Below are positions 44,711-57,535 of a stretch of DNA of 64,000 bases, in pieces (within the stretch, counting starts at the first letter, position 1; each line of letters begins with the position of its first letter). The notes below the pieces were generated by a model. That model had not been told where the DNA came from. It did no database searches and saw only the letters and a list, made by a program, of their open reading frames with translations. Made by a program: the position numbers and the translations under genes. Source of the DNA: Antedon mediterranea (taxonomy: Eukaryota; Echinodermata; Crinoidea; Comatulida; Antedonidae); contig NC_092674.1 in the NCBI RefSeq assembly GCF_964355755.1, forward strand, positions 9,801,001 to 9,865,000, given 5' to 3'.

Positions 44711-47700
44711 ATGGCTGTTAACTGGGGAGGTCTTATTGGTGTCATCGTTTTCTATCTCATCATCTTAGCAATCGGTTTATATGCATCAAAGAAAGTTAAA
44801 GGTAGTTCTTCAATGGAAGATGTCATGCTTGCTGGAAGAGATATTGGATTGGGTGTCGGTATTTTTACCATGACAGGTAAGACCACTTGAGGTCATTCTT
44901 ATATTGAATCAAAAGTCAACTATACCTAATAATTATATAAATAACCCTGTTAAAGGAAAAGCTTATTTGTTAATTGTTTCGATTTCTTTAAATTTCAATA
45001 ATTTTAACATCAAATATAATGTTGTTTTTGTTTACATGCTTTAGTAATTACTCATTAATTAAGTTTATGTGGTAATTAATTATGTTCCTCAAAATGTTTG
45101 CACACGTTATACTCAGTAATTAAAGTTTATGTGGTAATTAATTAATGTTCCTCAGCAAGATCGTGCAAATGTTCTAATTTCCCGGGATATAGGCCTAGTG
45201 ACTTTCCGGTTTACGTTGCCGCGGCACTTTGTATTCATGATTTACCTTAACAACGGTAAATAAGTTTTGTTTGTCACGAAAGTTATACTTTATTGCCTGA
45301 ATAAATGTATAAAGTGGTCTATAAACCATTTATTACACTGAGCTGACTTGACTTTCTCACACTGAGTAGCTCTTAATATCTACACTCGATTTTTTGATAT
45401 AAGTAAAATTGTAAGCGTAGGATAATCGCGTGAACATTCTTAATAAAAAAACATAGGCCTAATTTAAGGTAGTGATATTTTAAGGGCTTGAACGAGGGTG
45501 GGGGTTGTAGGTCTACTAATTGTTTGTTGTCTGTATATTATTGTAAATTGTTTTGTGATTTATCATATTTAATATCTTAATGTTCTGACGATTTCATATT
45601 GAGTACCACTAAGTGATGTATACGTAAGTAAAGATCACGGTGTACAATATATGTGAACCATAAAAATGTTTTAAAAACATGGTTTTAATGTCTAACCGAT
45701 ATTGAGTAAAGACCAAAATGCCGGATTTCGGGTTAGTTACACAATTAAAATAATGTGCGGGCGGCAAGGTGACCAATTGTCTTTGTTTATAGGCCTTCCC
45801 CTCAAGTGTTCTTAGCTACGGGGTCAAACATTTGTTCTTGATCACGCATTATTAAATTACAAAATTGCTTCATTTAAATAATCGGAAGTTGTAAACTGAA
45901 AGTAATAGGTTTACTATCAGCAAATACCCGTCAGAAAGTCAGTGATATCTGTTGCTTATACCTATAAAATATACCGTATCAACCGGCTCGTCAGCCATAT
46001 CAATGCCTAGAAAATAATTAGGCCTACAAAAACAAAAGGCGGTGCACAAAACGTGCGTAAAAACGGCCCAAACCATGTTCGTTAAGAAAGTATTTAGGCT
46101 TGGTTCCCACTATGACGTAACGTAAGAACGTACACGCAACGCAAGCGAATTGACCAATCAACAGCGATGGATTATTCGAACTGTCGCTTGTGATTGGTCA
46201 ATTCACTTGCGTTGCGGCTTGAACCCTTGCGAATTGCGTCCAAGTTGGAACAAAGCCTTATTGATATTCTAAATTTATTTGTTTGGGTTTTTTTTCAGCT
46301 ACTTGGGTCGGCGGTGGATTTATCAATGGCACTGCTGAAGCGGTTCATAGTTTGGGGCTGGTGTGGGCACAAGCCCCATGGGGTTACTCTTGTAGTCTTA
46401 TCATAGGTAAGTATTATCTAAAGCTCTGTCCACAATATCAAACTAGAATGACAAAAAAATTGCGATGTGCCAAAATATGGTAGTGATATGTCGTCATTGT
46501 GTCTAAATATGTGCACATCACATTTTGTTGTCGCATAAAGTTTGATAGTGTAGACAGATCTTTAGTATATAAATATTTTTCTTAATGTTCCTTCACACAA
46601 TCTGTATCTCTGTGTAGGGATATTAGTATAATTATTTTGGAGTCATTAACATCATAAAAAATACAAATAATATTAAGAGACTTAAAGAAAGTCCATTGTC
46701 AATAGAAATATTTCTTGGGTTCAGATTCATATAGAAAACATTTAATTTAGTGCGACCATGGTTTTTAAAAAAATAATTTAATTTCCCGAGTCTAGTTATA
46801 TAATAATATTATTTTACGTGCAGCTTATAGCAGCAAACAAAAGATGAAAGTAATTAATAATATTATGAATATTTTCATTTTAGGTGGACTATTTTTTGCT
46901 AAGAAAATGAGAGAGCAGGGCTACGTGACCATGCTGGATCCATTCCAAAGGAAGTTTGGCAAAAGGATGGGAGGGCTACTGTTTCTGCCAGCTTTATCTG
47001 GAGAGCTATTCTGGTCAAGTGCCATCCTTGCAGCGTTGGGTAAATATGTTACAATTCAATAGGTGACAGAATTGGGAATTGGTACAATTCGGATAATCCA
47101 TCGCTTGTGGCCAAGTTAATTACGTCGCGTGTTTTTGCGTACGTCCTAACTTACGTCGCGTGTTTTTGCGTACGTCCTAGTGAAACTACCAATCTTTAAT
47201 CAACTACCTCTGTCGTTTACCGCGAAATAACACCAATCAGGGAAGAGTTAGATACATGTAGCTAAGTTTCAGAACGTAGAAACAAGCGCCTCATTTCCAT
47301 GTTATATTTATATAATATCGGATAATTAAACCGTGATTCAAGATTTTTGCTGTGATGATACATACAATTCTATTACAAAACTGATATTGCTTCGCTTCGC
47401 CTAATTGTAAACATACCATGTTCCTAATTTAAAGACATGTTGTGCAGGAATATTAAACATCGCGTGACAAACCCACTAGACGGTGCTGATGAAAACGAAC
47501 CATATACTTATTAGCTCTGACACAAGCTATATGCTCCTTCGGGTGACCGTTGCTAACAGCGATAATGTAAGGTATAATGTATGCATTGTGAGAACAACAG
47601 CACTATTCCAACAATACATCAGAATTCAACTTTTTGTATGTACAAATTTCAATTATGGATTTATTGGAAGTATTACAAGGACTAGACATGGTGCTTATTT

Positions 47701-50700
47701 CAATAGAACAGCCTTATGTTATTCCAATTTCTTTATAGAAATTAGATCAACAATGAGGTTAGAATTATTGGTTAGAAACAATAGAATTAAATTACTTACC
47801 GCTAACATGCAAAGACACTACTAAGATGTGAACGAGTTTAGTCCCCAACATGTACGGTAGTTTGTACCTTGATATTCAGTTACCTTACAGCATACTTCTT
47901 TAGGATATAATATACCACAGTTTGTGACTAATGTAACCTATTTGGTTGACGCTTTCGTCCCATGACTCAGTTCTCCTTTTGAGACGCAACGCAAGCGACG
48001 TACGCAACACAATCGAATTAACCAATGACAAGCAAAAGTTCGAATAATCGCTTGTGATTGGTCAAACCACTTAGGTTGCGCTTACGTCTTGGCGTTGCGG
48101 TGCGTCTCAGTGGGAGCTAATAAATACTTTGATAAGTTAGATAAATACTGCTCATTCGATTTCCATAGATCAATCCTTTTAATTTACCTCGCGAAGACTT
48201 TTGTCAAAGACTTTTGTCGAAGCCCCTCTATTGTTATATCTAAAATCATTATCTATCATTTGTATTAAACGTGTAACATTAATTTAACGTTTTAAGAATG
48301 TAATTATAATGTTAAACAATTCGTGACAATTCGTACTCCATATGGTGGGCTTTTATGGTTTTTATTTTTTTTAATTTTCAGGATCAACTTTCAGTGTCAT
48401 TTTGGATATTGACAAAAACATATCGATTATCGTGTCTGCGTGTATTGCAATGTTCTATACTTTATTCGGAGGTCTTTATTCCGTTGCCTATACTGATGTT
48501 ATCCAGTTGCTTTGCATATTCTTTGGTTTGGTGAGTAATTCAATTTCAATTTCTTTTTTTATTTCGAAAACAACATCCATATTAATAAACTTATAAACAG
48601 AAAAAGAAAAATCGTAAACTAAACTTAAGTATATAAAATGCTTCTAACATCCATATTAATAAACTTATAAACAGAAAAAGAAAAATCGTAAACTCTAAAC
48701 TTTAGTATATAGAATGCTTCTCCATCTACAATACATCTTGGAATTATGGACCATATGTTTGCAAACACAAGCAACAAGGATGTTACCACTAATATAATAC
48801 TAACTAAGTAATGTTGATATTATTGGTAGACTATACTTTAAAAAGAATTCGACATGCGACATTAAGTGTTTTATTATCAGTGTCGCTGGACCTAAACTTT
48901 AGAATCGATTACCGATTGAAGTAAGGAACTGCGACACAGTTCTGAACTTTTATTTAGAACACATTGGCACGTGGTTTTTTTTTTCTTTTTTTCCACCATA
49001 TTTGACTTATAGATGTTAATTAATTTTCTATAAAAATTCTAAGTGAATGGAATGTTGCAGTAACTGAGCGCTATATAAATATTCAAATGGATAATTAGGC
49101 CTATAAAAGTTGACGAAATTGTCGTGCTGATATTAATAGTCCTTAACTTTAAGAGCATTATTCCAAAGCCTCAATGTGCCTAATAAAAAAAAATATGAAA
49201 AATGCAGATTAAAAGGTGAGTTTTTAACGCTACCTTAAAATGAACAATTGAAGTTGCCCGAGGGAAGCAGGCCCCAGAAAACTACCATAATGATGCTTTG
49301 TTGACGGATGAATGCGACTGAGCTATGTAGTGCACGCATTCATACACATCAAAATCACACTACATTTGAAAATTATTCGTCATCTTGGATGCAAAATGGT
49401 GTCTAAATTCTCTACTTTTCCCCCACTACTATGTTTAGGTTATATGTTATTGTTATTTTTTACTACACATGCGTATAAATAGCACCGAATTATTGATGTT
49501 GATTGTTTTAAACTACTTGCGCTACCTTAAAATGAACAATTGAAGTTGCCCGAGGGAAGCAGGCCCCAGAAAACTACCATAATGATGCTTTGTTGACGGA
49601 TGAATGCGACTGAGCTATGTAGTGCACGCATTCATACACATCAAAATCACACTACATTTGAAAATTATTCGTCATCTTGGATGCAAAATGGTGTCTAAAT
49701 TCTCTACTTTTCCCCCACTACTATGTTTAGGCTATATGTTATTGTTATTTTTTACTACACATGCGTATAAATAGCACCGAATTATTGATGTTGATTGTTT
49801 TAAACTACTTGAAAACAGTCAAGTGTTGGGAGAGGGTGTCTTTGCTAGTTACCGTATATCTTCAGTATAGAAGCACATCTAATATATATGAGAGATGTTT
49901 TAACATTTTTGTAGAAAACCGCAGGTGTGACTGAGAAAAAAAATAAAAATACCCAACCGAACCTAGTAAACGGACTAAAGACTAGTCAAAGGCCAACGTC
50001 TTGACTCGTGCTATCTTGAATCCCGACGAGACGACTCGTCAGGCCTCGTCGTACGACGCTGTCTGAGTTGGCCTTTAGACATAAATGCAAAATACTTTTT
50101 ATAGGATTGTTTAGCTTGAAATTTAAATTTCAAGCTAATTTTAATTTCAACTTCTCGCGATTCTTGGTCGCATGCTTGGATTTGGATAACTTTTGTTGAC
50201 ACACACATTTTCTGACCTGAATATCATCGGCAGGCCATATTTACACAGTAGCTGTTTGATTTCCTAGGTTAGTGTTTTGGTGAAGATCATCTACCTATAG
50301 TCAATCCTTGATTCGATTTATAGGCTTTATACTACCAACGACTATTATTCAATTTTATACAAGTGTTTTGTGTACAATACAACTTGTCAACACTTATAGT
50401 ACTTATCTACATAGTGACTATTATTCTTGTACTTAAATTTCAACTTGAATACTGTGTAAATATATCGCATTTCACTAATGAATAAACATTAAGAGGTGCG
50501 TCAGTAAGTGGGGGCATCCAGTTTCTGAATACGGGACCGATATCCAGTGTTTACTTCTACAATATCGTTGATGCGCATGTTCAGATGCCGAGTACTATAA
50601 TATTATACGCACTCTAGTCTAGGTCATAGTAAAAACATAAATATTTTGGCACATATAGCCTTTCATAAGTATACAACTTTAGTTTTCAGACAAAAAATCG

Positions 50701-53700
50701 AAACGCCGACTGGTGGACTAACATAACTAATAGGCTAAAGACTTGGGCATGTCAAACGTCTTTATTTCTTATGTCCCATTCAACTATGCGTAATATTATT
50801 GCGCACGTTTTCTATAACGATTATAATGATTAGCTTATTCAAAAATAAAATATTATCACCCATTAAAAACTTAGAAGCCAAATACAATATCCTTCCGGTA
50901 CCGTAGGCCTACATACGCGCATCATTACATTTTGATTGGTTGGCATTCCGTCTGAATAGTGTTACGTAATGTTGAATTCACACTTTACTTTTTCAAGTGT
51001 GCCTACTCAGAATAATATTTTATTTGTTCTAATCTTTCTCTTTACAGTGGCTGTCCATTCCGTTTGCTTTGACGAACGACCATGTCACGAGCATTATTGA
51101 CACAAAAGAAATGTGGCTTGGCACATGGGATAATAAATATGCCGGCGAATGGCTTGATTACGGATTTCTTTTGGTATAGTTAAATATTTTCTACCGTAGA
51201 CATTTCTGTTTTAGATCTCAATATTATGGTGGATCGATTTAGCAGTGACAAACCCTAAGAATAACGGAAACGTTAGATTATACACACCGGCTCCACCTTT
51301 TTGTTCTGTATCCGTTCTGGGAAGAACTATCTAAGCGTAGAGATAATTAATAGGCATAGTAACTCTATAATATCTGTATGATTTAAGTAAGCTACATGTG
51401 TCCTGCGGTAGAGACCTTGACATATATGCTTGATTAAGAGTTGATTTTAACCAAATTAGAGTTAAAAACAGCAATAAGTACCTCCATTAGGAAATTCTCA
51501 GACAAGTGAAGGAAAATGTCACAAAAAGGGAGAGATAATCAGATTTTAAATCAGAATAAAATTGAAAAGCCCTTAAACTAATGGAATACAATAGGAGAAC
51601 CTCAGAGATTGAAAAATATCATAATGAAAGAGCAGAGGAGGATCCAGGAGGGTTGGAAGACGTCCTACTATCGAAAGTGTAATGCAAAATATCAGACATT
51701 GCGTTACGATATTTCAACACTTCATTTTACACTTTTACCATATGCCCTATCCCTGGACGAGATATTTCATTTCGTACATAAGTTGAGGACCCCTCATGAA
51801 ACGTCACAAAATAAACATGAATATTCATTAGTCATGTCCATAAGTTTTGAAATCCTTTCCCAGACCCTTCGCCCATTTCAAAATTCTGGATTCACCAACA
51901 AAAGAGTCGCACAGTTTCTCCTCATATCATATTTGTATAATAAATTAGCTGTGATATTTTTTAGATGTTTGGTGGAGTGCCTTGGCAAGTTTATTTCCAA
52001 CGCGTATTGTCCGCAAGAAGTGCGAAGTACGCGCAGATTCTGTCTTTTACTGCTGCAGCTGGATGTATGATTATGACGATCCCTTCTATCATTATCGGAG
52101 CTATTGGTGCCAGCACTGGTTAGTAACAATAATAATAAATGCACATTTGTCTTAAGATTGATAATAATATTTGCCAGTTGCTAAATCGTGGTTTCACGTC
52201 TTTGTATAATAAGAAAACTTTGGAAACGTGTCTTGTCGAACTCGGGAGTTTTCTCGAGTTTTCATACAAACGTTTGTCAATGTTTATTGATGCCGGCCTG
52301 ACAAATTGTGTTATGAAAATTAAAATGTTAACTTAAATTCGAGGATGAAAACATATGTTTGCAAAGACGAACAAACTCGCAAAAAAGCTTTCTAAAGTGT
52401 ATCACCGGTTTTCTACAATGGTAAAGTTTTGTTTGAAAACTCGACCAACTTGAGCAAACTGTAGAAAACAAACTCCGAGTTTGTAAACAACATCCAATTT
52501 ATTGCTTTAGTCTTTTCCAGGCTTAAACAACCGATGCCATCCATATTTAAGCTTGGTTCCCACTAGAACGCAAGGACGTAAACGCAACGCAAGTGTTTTA
52601 ACCAATGACAAGCGAAGTTATAGACAGTTAGCAATCACAAGCGAATAAGCCATCGCTTGTGATTGGTCAATTCACTTGAGTTGCGTTACGTCCTTGTGTT
52701 GCGTCGCTAGTGGGAACCACGCTTAAGTGTTCATGCCTAAAAAACTTAAGTTTGATTGATGAGTTTCTCTTTTTTTCACAGCTCTTCATTAAACAAATAC
52801 ATAATATCTTCAATTTTCCTTTTTTTCCCAGCTTGGAACGAAACTGATTATGGACAAGAGGTTACAGACAGTAGCCTTATTCTGCCACTTGTGTTACAGT
52901 ATTTAACTCCTCAGGGAGTCTCAATCATCGGTCTTGGAGCGGTCTGTGCTGCTGTCATGTCATCTGCAGATTCCTCTCTTCTTTCTGCCAGTTCAATGTT
53001 CTCTCGAAATATATACAAACTCTTGATAAGACAAAACGTAAATAGTGTTTAATGTATAATTCGTATTCTAGCGTAGCATGCTCGATAGCTGACGGTAGAA
53101 TCTTTTGTTTTGAGGTGTCATCTAAAAGTCTACCGTAAAGGACTTCTTCGGGCTAATGGATTTATCCTTTCTTGATTATTTTATATTCTCTAACTACTGT
53201 GCTAAATTTGCATTTGTAGGTTTGACGTCTTTGTCTAGCGAAGATGTCAATGATCATACCGAAAAGAGAAAAAGAAGGAAATATCACTAATGATGACGAT
53301 AATGATTATAGTTTTTGAAATTAATCTTTTTTTCCGTTTTGTTTTTTCTTTTCAAGGCGAGCGAGACGGAGATTATCATGGTAATGAGATGTGCCATTAT
53401 CGTGTCTGGAGCTATTGCCACCACCCTCGCCATTACCATCGATTCCATCTACGGCCTATTCTACTTATGCTCCGATTTCGTATACGTGGTTCTGTTTCCG
53501 CAACTTGTCTGCGTTGTATACATTGGTTACACTAATACCTACGGATCTCTATTCGCCTACATTCTAGGCTTGATCTTACGACTTGGCGGTGGAGAACCAT
53601 TATTGAGTCTGGATCCTTTCATTGAATATCCATTCTACGAAGATGGCGTGCAGCTGTTTCCTTTCCGTACATTTTCCATGGTGATCTCTTTCATAACGCT

Positions 53701-54156
53701 CAATCTGGTGTCCCTTCTGTTTCGGTTCATCTTCACACGGGAGATTCTGGATAAAAAGTACGATATTTTCAAATGTGTGACAAACATCGGACCGGACACA
53801 GACAACATCAAAATGGCGGAAAAGTCAGATAAAGGTATGGTCTCGTTCACTATTACAATTCATTGCTTTTGTGCTTTCCTGCTTTCCTGCCAGCTAGTGA
53901 CTATGATTTTATATTTTCTCTTGCGTCATGTTTGTTTAATATGTCGATTTGTATTATATTTTGTAAAATGTATCCTGTATAATAATAATAATAATGATAA
54001 TCCAATGATGATGATTACTGGAATTTCTTTTTGATCATTCAATATTATAAATTTGTAATAGGAATAATAATTAAAGTAATATTTTGATTTCTTCTTTTTT
54101 TAGGATTCGATTCAGCTATAACGAATGGAATGGTTAACGAAGGTGCCCAGTTTTAG
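44711..54156 (+). CDS. SLC5A7: High-affinity choline transporter (SLC5A7/CHT), complete, 9 exons
   Basis: Sodium/chloride-coupled choline uptake at cholinergic nerve terminals, rate-limiting for acetylcholine synthesis. Exons: 44711-44876, 46299-46406, 46884-47039, 48382-48530, 51048-51173, 51965-52118, 52832-53037, 53357-53834, 54104-54156. All are GT-AG with matching phases, total 1596 nt, 531 aa. Family signatures in order: [19 protein letters not shown] (TM1), [107 protein letters not shown] and [10 protein letters not shown]. The C-terminal tail after the last helix is short; human CHT is 580 aa. The ATG is the first in frame and sits at the family N-terminus. Introns contain MITE A and B copies and tandem duplications. 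Confidence 0.96.
45046..45167. repeat. Short tandem duplication in CHT intron 1
   Basis: AGTAATTA, AGTTTATGTGGTAATTAATT and ATGTTCCTCA occur twice in a row, about 70 bp apart. Confidence 0.55.
46095..46259. mobile_element. MITE family B, copy 6 (CHT intron 1)
   Basis: Starts TTAGGCTTGGTTCCCAC, contains GCAACGCAAGCGAATTGACC and its mirror GGTCAATTCACTTGCGTTGC, and ends GTTGGAACAAAGCC. Confidence 0.75.
46421..46563. mobile_element. MITE family A, copy 5 (CHT intron 2)
   Basis: AAGCTCTGTCCACAATATCA on the left and TTTGATAGTGTAGACAGA on the right. It starts only 15 bp after the exon 2 donor. Confidence 0.75.
47080..47198. repeat. MITE family B fragment with an internal duplication
   Basis: Contains CCATCGCTTGTGGCCAAG and two direct copies of TTACGTCGCGTGTTTTTGCG followed by TACGTCCTA. 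The left end is missing. Confidence 0.55.
47972..48119. mobile_element. MITE family B, copy 8 (CHT intron 3)
   Basis: GAGACGCAACGCAAGCG on the left and GCGTTGCGGTGCGTCTCAG on the right, around AACCAATGACAAGC and GCTTGTGATTGGTCAA. Confidence 0.7.
48572..48722. repeat. Tandem duplication, 74-bp period, in CHT intron 4
   Basis: AACATCCATATTAATAAACT, TATAAACAGAAAAAGAAAAA and ATGCTTCT repeat at 48572 and 48646 with only minor differences. Confidence 0.8.
49229..49811. repeat. Near-perfect tandem duplication, 292-bp period, in CHT intron 4
   Basis: GCTACCTTAAAATGAACAAT starts at 49229 and again at 49521. The copies run to a shared TTTTAAACTACTTG and I found about one difference (TAGGTTAT versus TAGGCTAT). 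No coding frame. Confidence 0.9.
49987..50079. mobile_element. Small foldback element (about 93 bp)
   Basis: AAAGGCCAAC on the left and GTTGGCCTTT on the right are inverted, with inner GACTCGT/ACGAG pairings. No copies noted elsewhere in the window. Confidence 0.4.
50111..50138. repeat. Perfect 28-bp palindrome
   Basis: TTAGCTTGAAATTT is followed immediately by its exact complement AAATTTCAAGCTAA. In CHT intron 4. Confidence 0.85.
52548..52726. mobile_element. MITE family B, copy 9 (CHT intron 6)
   Basis: TTAAGCTTGGTTCCCACTAG on the left and CTAGTGGGAACCACGCTTAA on the right, with AAACGCAACGCAAGTG and mirrored internals. Well preserved. Confidence 0.8.
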
Positions 54157-55242
54157 ATCATAGCGAAGGATAATATATATATGGGTAAACGTAAGAAAAT
54201 AATCCAACATATTTTTTAAACTTCAATTTCTTATATGAGAAGGTTCACTTAATCTGAATAAATCAGCCTATTCTCTGTACTGTATCTGCAAATATGGCAT
54301 TGATACAGTGTCACATGTATAACTTAGTATCTGTACCATGGGTTAGTGAGGCCTGTGTTTCAGTCGTCACATGTGATACATATGTGACGCTGTATGACAG
54401 AATTTGCATATGATATTGGGCAAGATATAGATACAGTACCGGGAATCGGTTAAATATAAATTACATTAATATTCCATGAAAAAGAAAAAACTTGTATAAC
54501 CCACGTATTACTTTATTGCCATTGGATCGATTGTAGGGGTTTCTCTTTAGGCCTAATTATTTCTGTTCTTTGAGATGACGTGACCTATTGAATGTGACAT
54601 TGTGTCTATCCAAATTTAAATCGGGTTGTGGTTTTTATTGTATAATGTGAGAGTGTATTCCATTCCGTATTTATAGTTTAAAAAAAAAAAAAATCACAAA
54701 GACAAACAAAAAACAAAAACAAAAAAACACCATAATTGTATTCCAAAATAAAATGTATGTTTCTGTAATAGTTTTATTGATCATTTATAACTTATACAAA
54801 ATGATTTGTTATAAGTCGGCGTATTTAAAAGTTTTTGGTTTTCAATCTTAAATGTTTCAATAAATAGCGACATTTATAATTATATTAGGCCTAATAAGTT
54901 ATAGCTTTGAGTTAAGTTGAATATTACAAAATTATTAATTGAATCAATACTTATCTACCCGGGTACGTTATTTTCTGAAAATACGCAAGATTATTGCATA
55001 AACATAATCAAACATAACCCTCTAATTAATTTCTCTCAAAATATGATAGAATTCCAGTTCACAAGCATTCAACCATAGAACTGTCCATGTTTAGCACAAA
55101 TTTCATAATAATGTCGCTCCCAAAAAAAATAAAGGGACCATATCTCTGGTTTGTAGAGAAAGTCGGTAACCCAGTGTAATTAGCTACCCACCAAAGTTAG
55201 TGATGGTCCATGAAATTAGCTTAGCGGGTGTTTACGGTTTCT

Positions 55243-55404
55243 TTAATCTTCGTTCCCACTAGGACGCAACGCATGACGTAAGCCCAACCAAGCGAGTTAA
55301 CCAATCACAATCGACAGTTGTGATGATTCACCGTGTCGTGATTGGTCCAACTTGTGGTTACGATTACGTCCTTGCGTTTCGTCCTAATGCAAATCAAGCT
55401 TTAG
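55243..55404. mobile_element. MITE family B, copy 10 (diverged)
   Basis: TAATCTTCGTTCCCACTAGG on the left and TCCTAATGCAAATCAAGCTT on the right, with GTTAACCAATCACAATCG inside. Confidence 0.6.
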
Positions 55405-55870
55405 GCTAATATTATTTTGACTAGATATAAGTTGTAAGATATCTTTGGGATAAATTATTGTTATAATAAAATTAATTTTAATAAAATCAAGTATTGTAAA
55501 TATTATCAGTATCTTTATGCAAACATTTGTGGTGTACATTTGTGGTGTACAGTAGCATTAGCTTTTAATGTGTGAATAATAAAGACATTAAATTTAAATT
55601 AAGTCCTTGTTCTTTGTGTTTTTTTTTAATTGATAGTATAGTAGGCCTATAAGAACCTTAAGGACACTTCATTTTAATAGGATAGTTGACCGTGATGTCA
55701 AAACATTGCCTCTCGCCCCATTTTGAAGCAAATGGTAGAAAATCATGCATGTAAAAAACGATAAAAATTGAATCATACCAACTGGAAAAAATGTTTACTT
55801 TTAATAAAACGTATGTTAGTAGGCCTACTGCTACTTCCTTTTTTTATATTTTATTTTCTGTAGTTCATAA

Positions 55871-55945
55871 AACAGTATATGTGCAAAAATATGGTAGTGA
55901 TATGACATCATCATGCTCATATATGGGCACATTACATTTTTTTGT
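55871..55945. repeat. MITE family A, partial copy 6
   Basis: Core AAATATGGTAGTGATATGAC and GGGCACATTACATTTTTTTG without the outer inverted repeats. Confidence 0.6.
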
Positions 55946-56559
55946 AATAATATAAAACTTGTCTTTGGCTCATTACAATCTGAACGACAGATGGCGCTGT
56001 TACTTTTTAGTCATGCAACTTATTACAGGTTTCTTTAGTTAATGTAATACAGTATCAAAATTACAGTAATAATACATAATAATCTGTACATTTTTTGTTT
56101 ATTTAAAACAACAATTTTACTATATTACTTGAAATGCAGCATTCAAATACAATTCTTTATTCTGAATTATAAGTTCATTATACTGAATCACACAAGAATA
56201 CATTTTACGTACCCGAGTGAAATTACAGGAGTTTTTAAATGTTAACTAAATGCAGCAATTGAGTGGTATACATAGAGGGGACACTTAATGCTCGGCAACA
56301 TTTTAACTGTAACAAACGGTATATAAACTATATGTGTAACATGATTACAGCTCTTAACCCCCCCCCCCCCACTTTTTTCCCTCTAAAAACAACAACACAT
56401 CAAATGTTTGTACTGTACTCTTAAAATTAAATACTGATTAATAATTTAATTAAGACTATTAATTAATTAAAATGACTAACTGTAACTTTCCCACTCTGAC
56501 AAAAATTAAAAAAAGATAAAATCTCTTATACGATCTCTATTATCCGACAGCAGCTTGTA

Positions 56560-57535
56560 CTACTTTGTGGCTGTACCGCATAGAATAACCATGATGCCGT
56601 TACGCCTTGTTTCGTGTTGGACGTCAGCAAAACCTGCTTTAGCAATGGCCTTCCAAGTTTCACGGTTAAAATGGCAGTTGTCCCCAAAAAATTTGGTGAA
56701 TGGCGTCACAGCATTTTGGAAAGAGTAGAACCAGGTTCCTTGTGTGGTCGCAACATGTTCCATAAAGTAAAACTTGCCGCCCTGCAAAATGATATTTTAT
56801 GATATGACTTTAAAATAATAAATTTAAATATTTAGAGTAGAATAGAAACAGCATTTATACATCATTTTAACGTATCCCTGTGGATGGAAAACAATAATTT
56901 AAGAGAGGCTGAGCTGGAAAAAATGTTGATGTGAAATTTGTGAGAATGAGGTATGTTTAAATCTATTGTTTTAATGTTAATCACTACAAAAATAAACATA
57001 CACGTTTCAAAACACGTTTAACCTCACTGAGAACTGCGTCAGTATCCGTCACTGAGCAAAGTGTGAGGGTACACACCACAGCATCTACAGACTGGTCTTC
57101 AACATGGCTCTTCATATCCTCACCATAACATTCAATGAATGGTTTGACTTCAACATGATTATTAACTTTTTTGTTTTCCTCTAAATATTGGTTAAAACTT
57201 GGGTTTGGATTCAATGGATACACAGTAGTACCCTTTGGATAGAACATGAAATTTGTTCCAGTTCCTACTCCAATTTCCAGAATAGATAGATCATTGACCT
57301 TTAACCTCTTTGCAACCTCTGGCAGGTCTTGAAACATTTTACGCTTGGCCTTCTCCGACTTTCTTTCCCCTATCGGGCTAAAAACACGGTACATTAAGTA
57401 AGCAAAAACTCTGGGGTAGTAAATCCGATAAATTTTGCTTAGCACTTTCAACAAAATCAATGTCCCTGCAACATAGACAAGAACTGTTTGAGTCATGACA
57501 TTATCACATAACCAATCCCACCACAAAAAATCCAT
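56560..57535 (-). CDS. METTL7/TMT1-like thiol S-methyltransferase, two exons
   Basis: SAM-dependent methyltransferase of the METTL7A/B (TMT1A/B) family, lipid-droplet/ER membrane enzymes that methylate alkyl thiols. Exons 57002-57535 and 56560-56781 join in phase 0 across a 220-bp intron (GTATGT donor, TTTGCAG acceptor), giving 251 aa, close to the family's usual ~244. The N-terminus MDFLWWDWLC leads into a hydrophobic anchor (about 17-33). SAM motif I is LEIGVGTGTNF (86-96); the acidic TVYPLNPNPSF strand, QSVDAVVCTLTLCSV and LKRGGKFYFMEHVA follow, all characteristic of METTL7. The start is the first ATG. It is in divergent orientation to the candidate exon at 58887. The substrate is inferred from the family. 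Confidence 0.92.

Larger units (their letters stand above)
54157..56559. other. CHT 3' UTR and intergenic DNA
   Basis: AATAAA at 54747-54752 may end the CHT transcript. Contains a MITE B copy (55243-55404), a partial MITE A (55871-55945) and a C run near 56360. TTTATT at 56156-56161 could be the polyadenylation signal (minus) of the METTL7-like gene. No other coding sequence. Confidence 0.4.

Noticed and set aside
47483-47824. 113-codon plus-strand open frame in CHT intron 3
   Set aside because: No motif, no repeat match and no splice context; probably chance.
51609-52070. 153-codon plus-strand open frame
   Set aside because: It overlaps choline transporter exon 6 in a different frame. The true exon frame carries conserved CHT motifs and correct splice sites.
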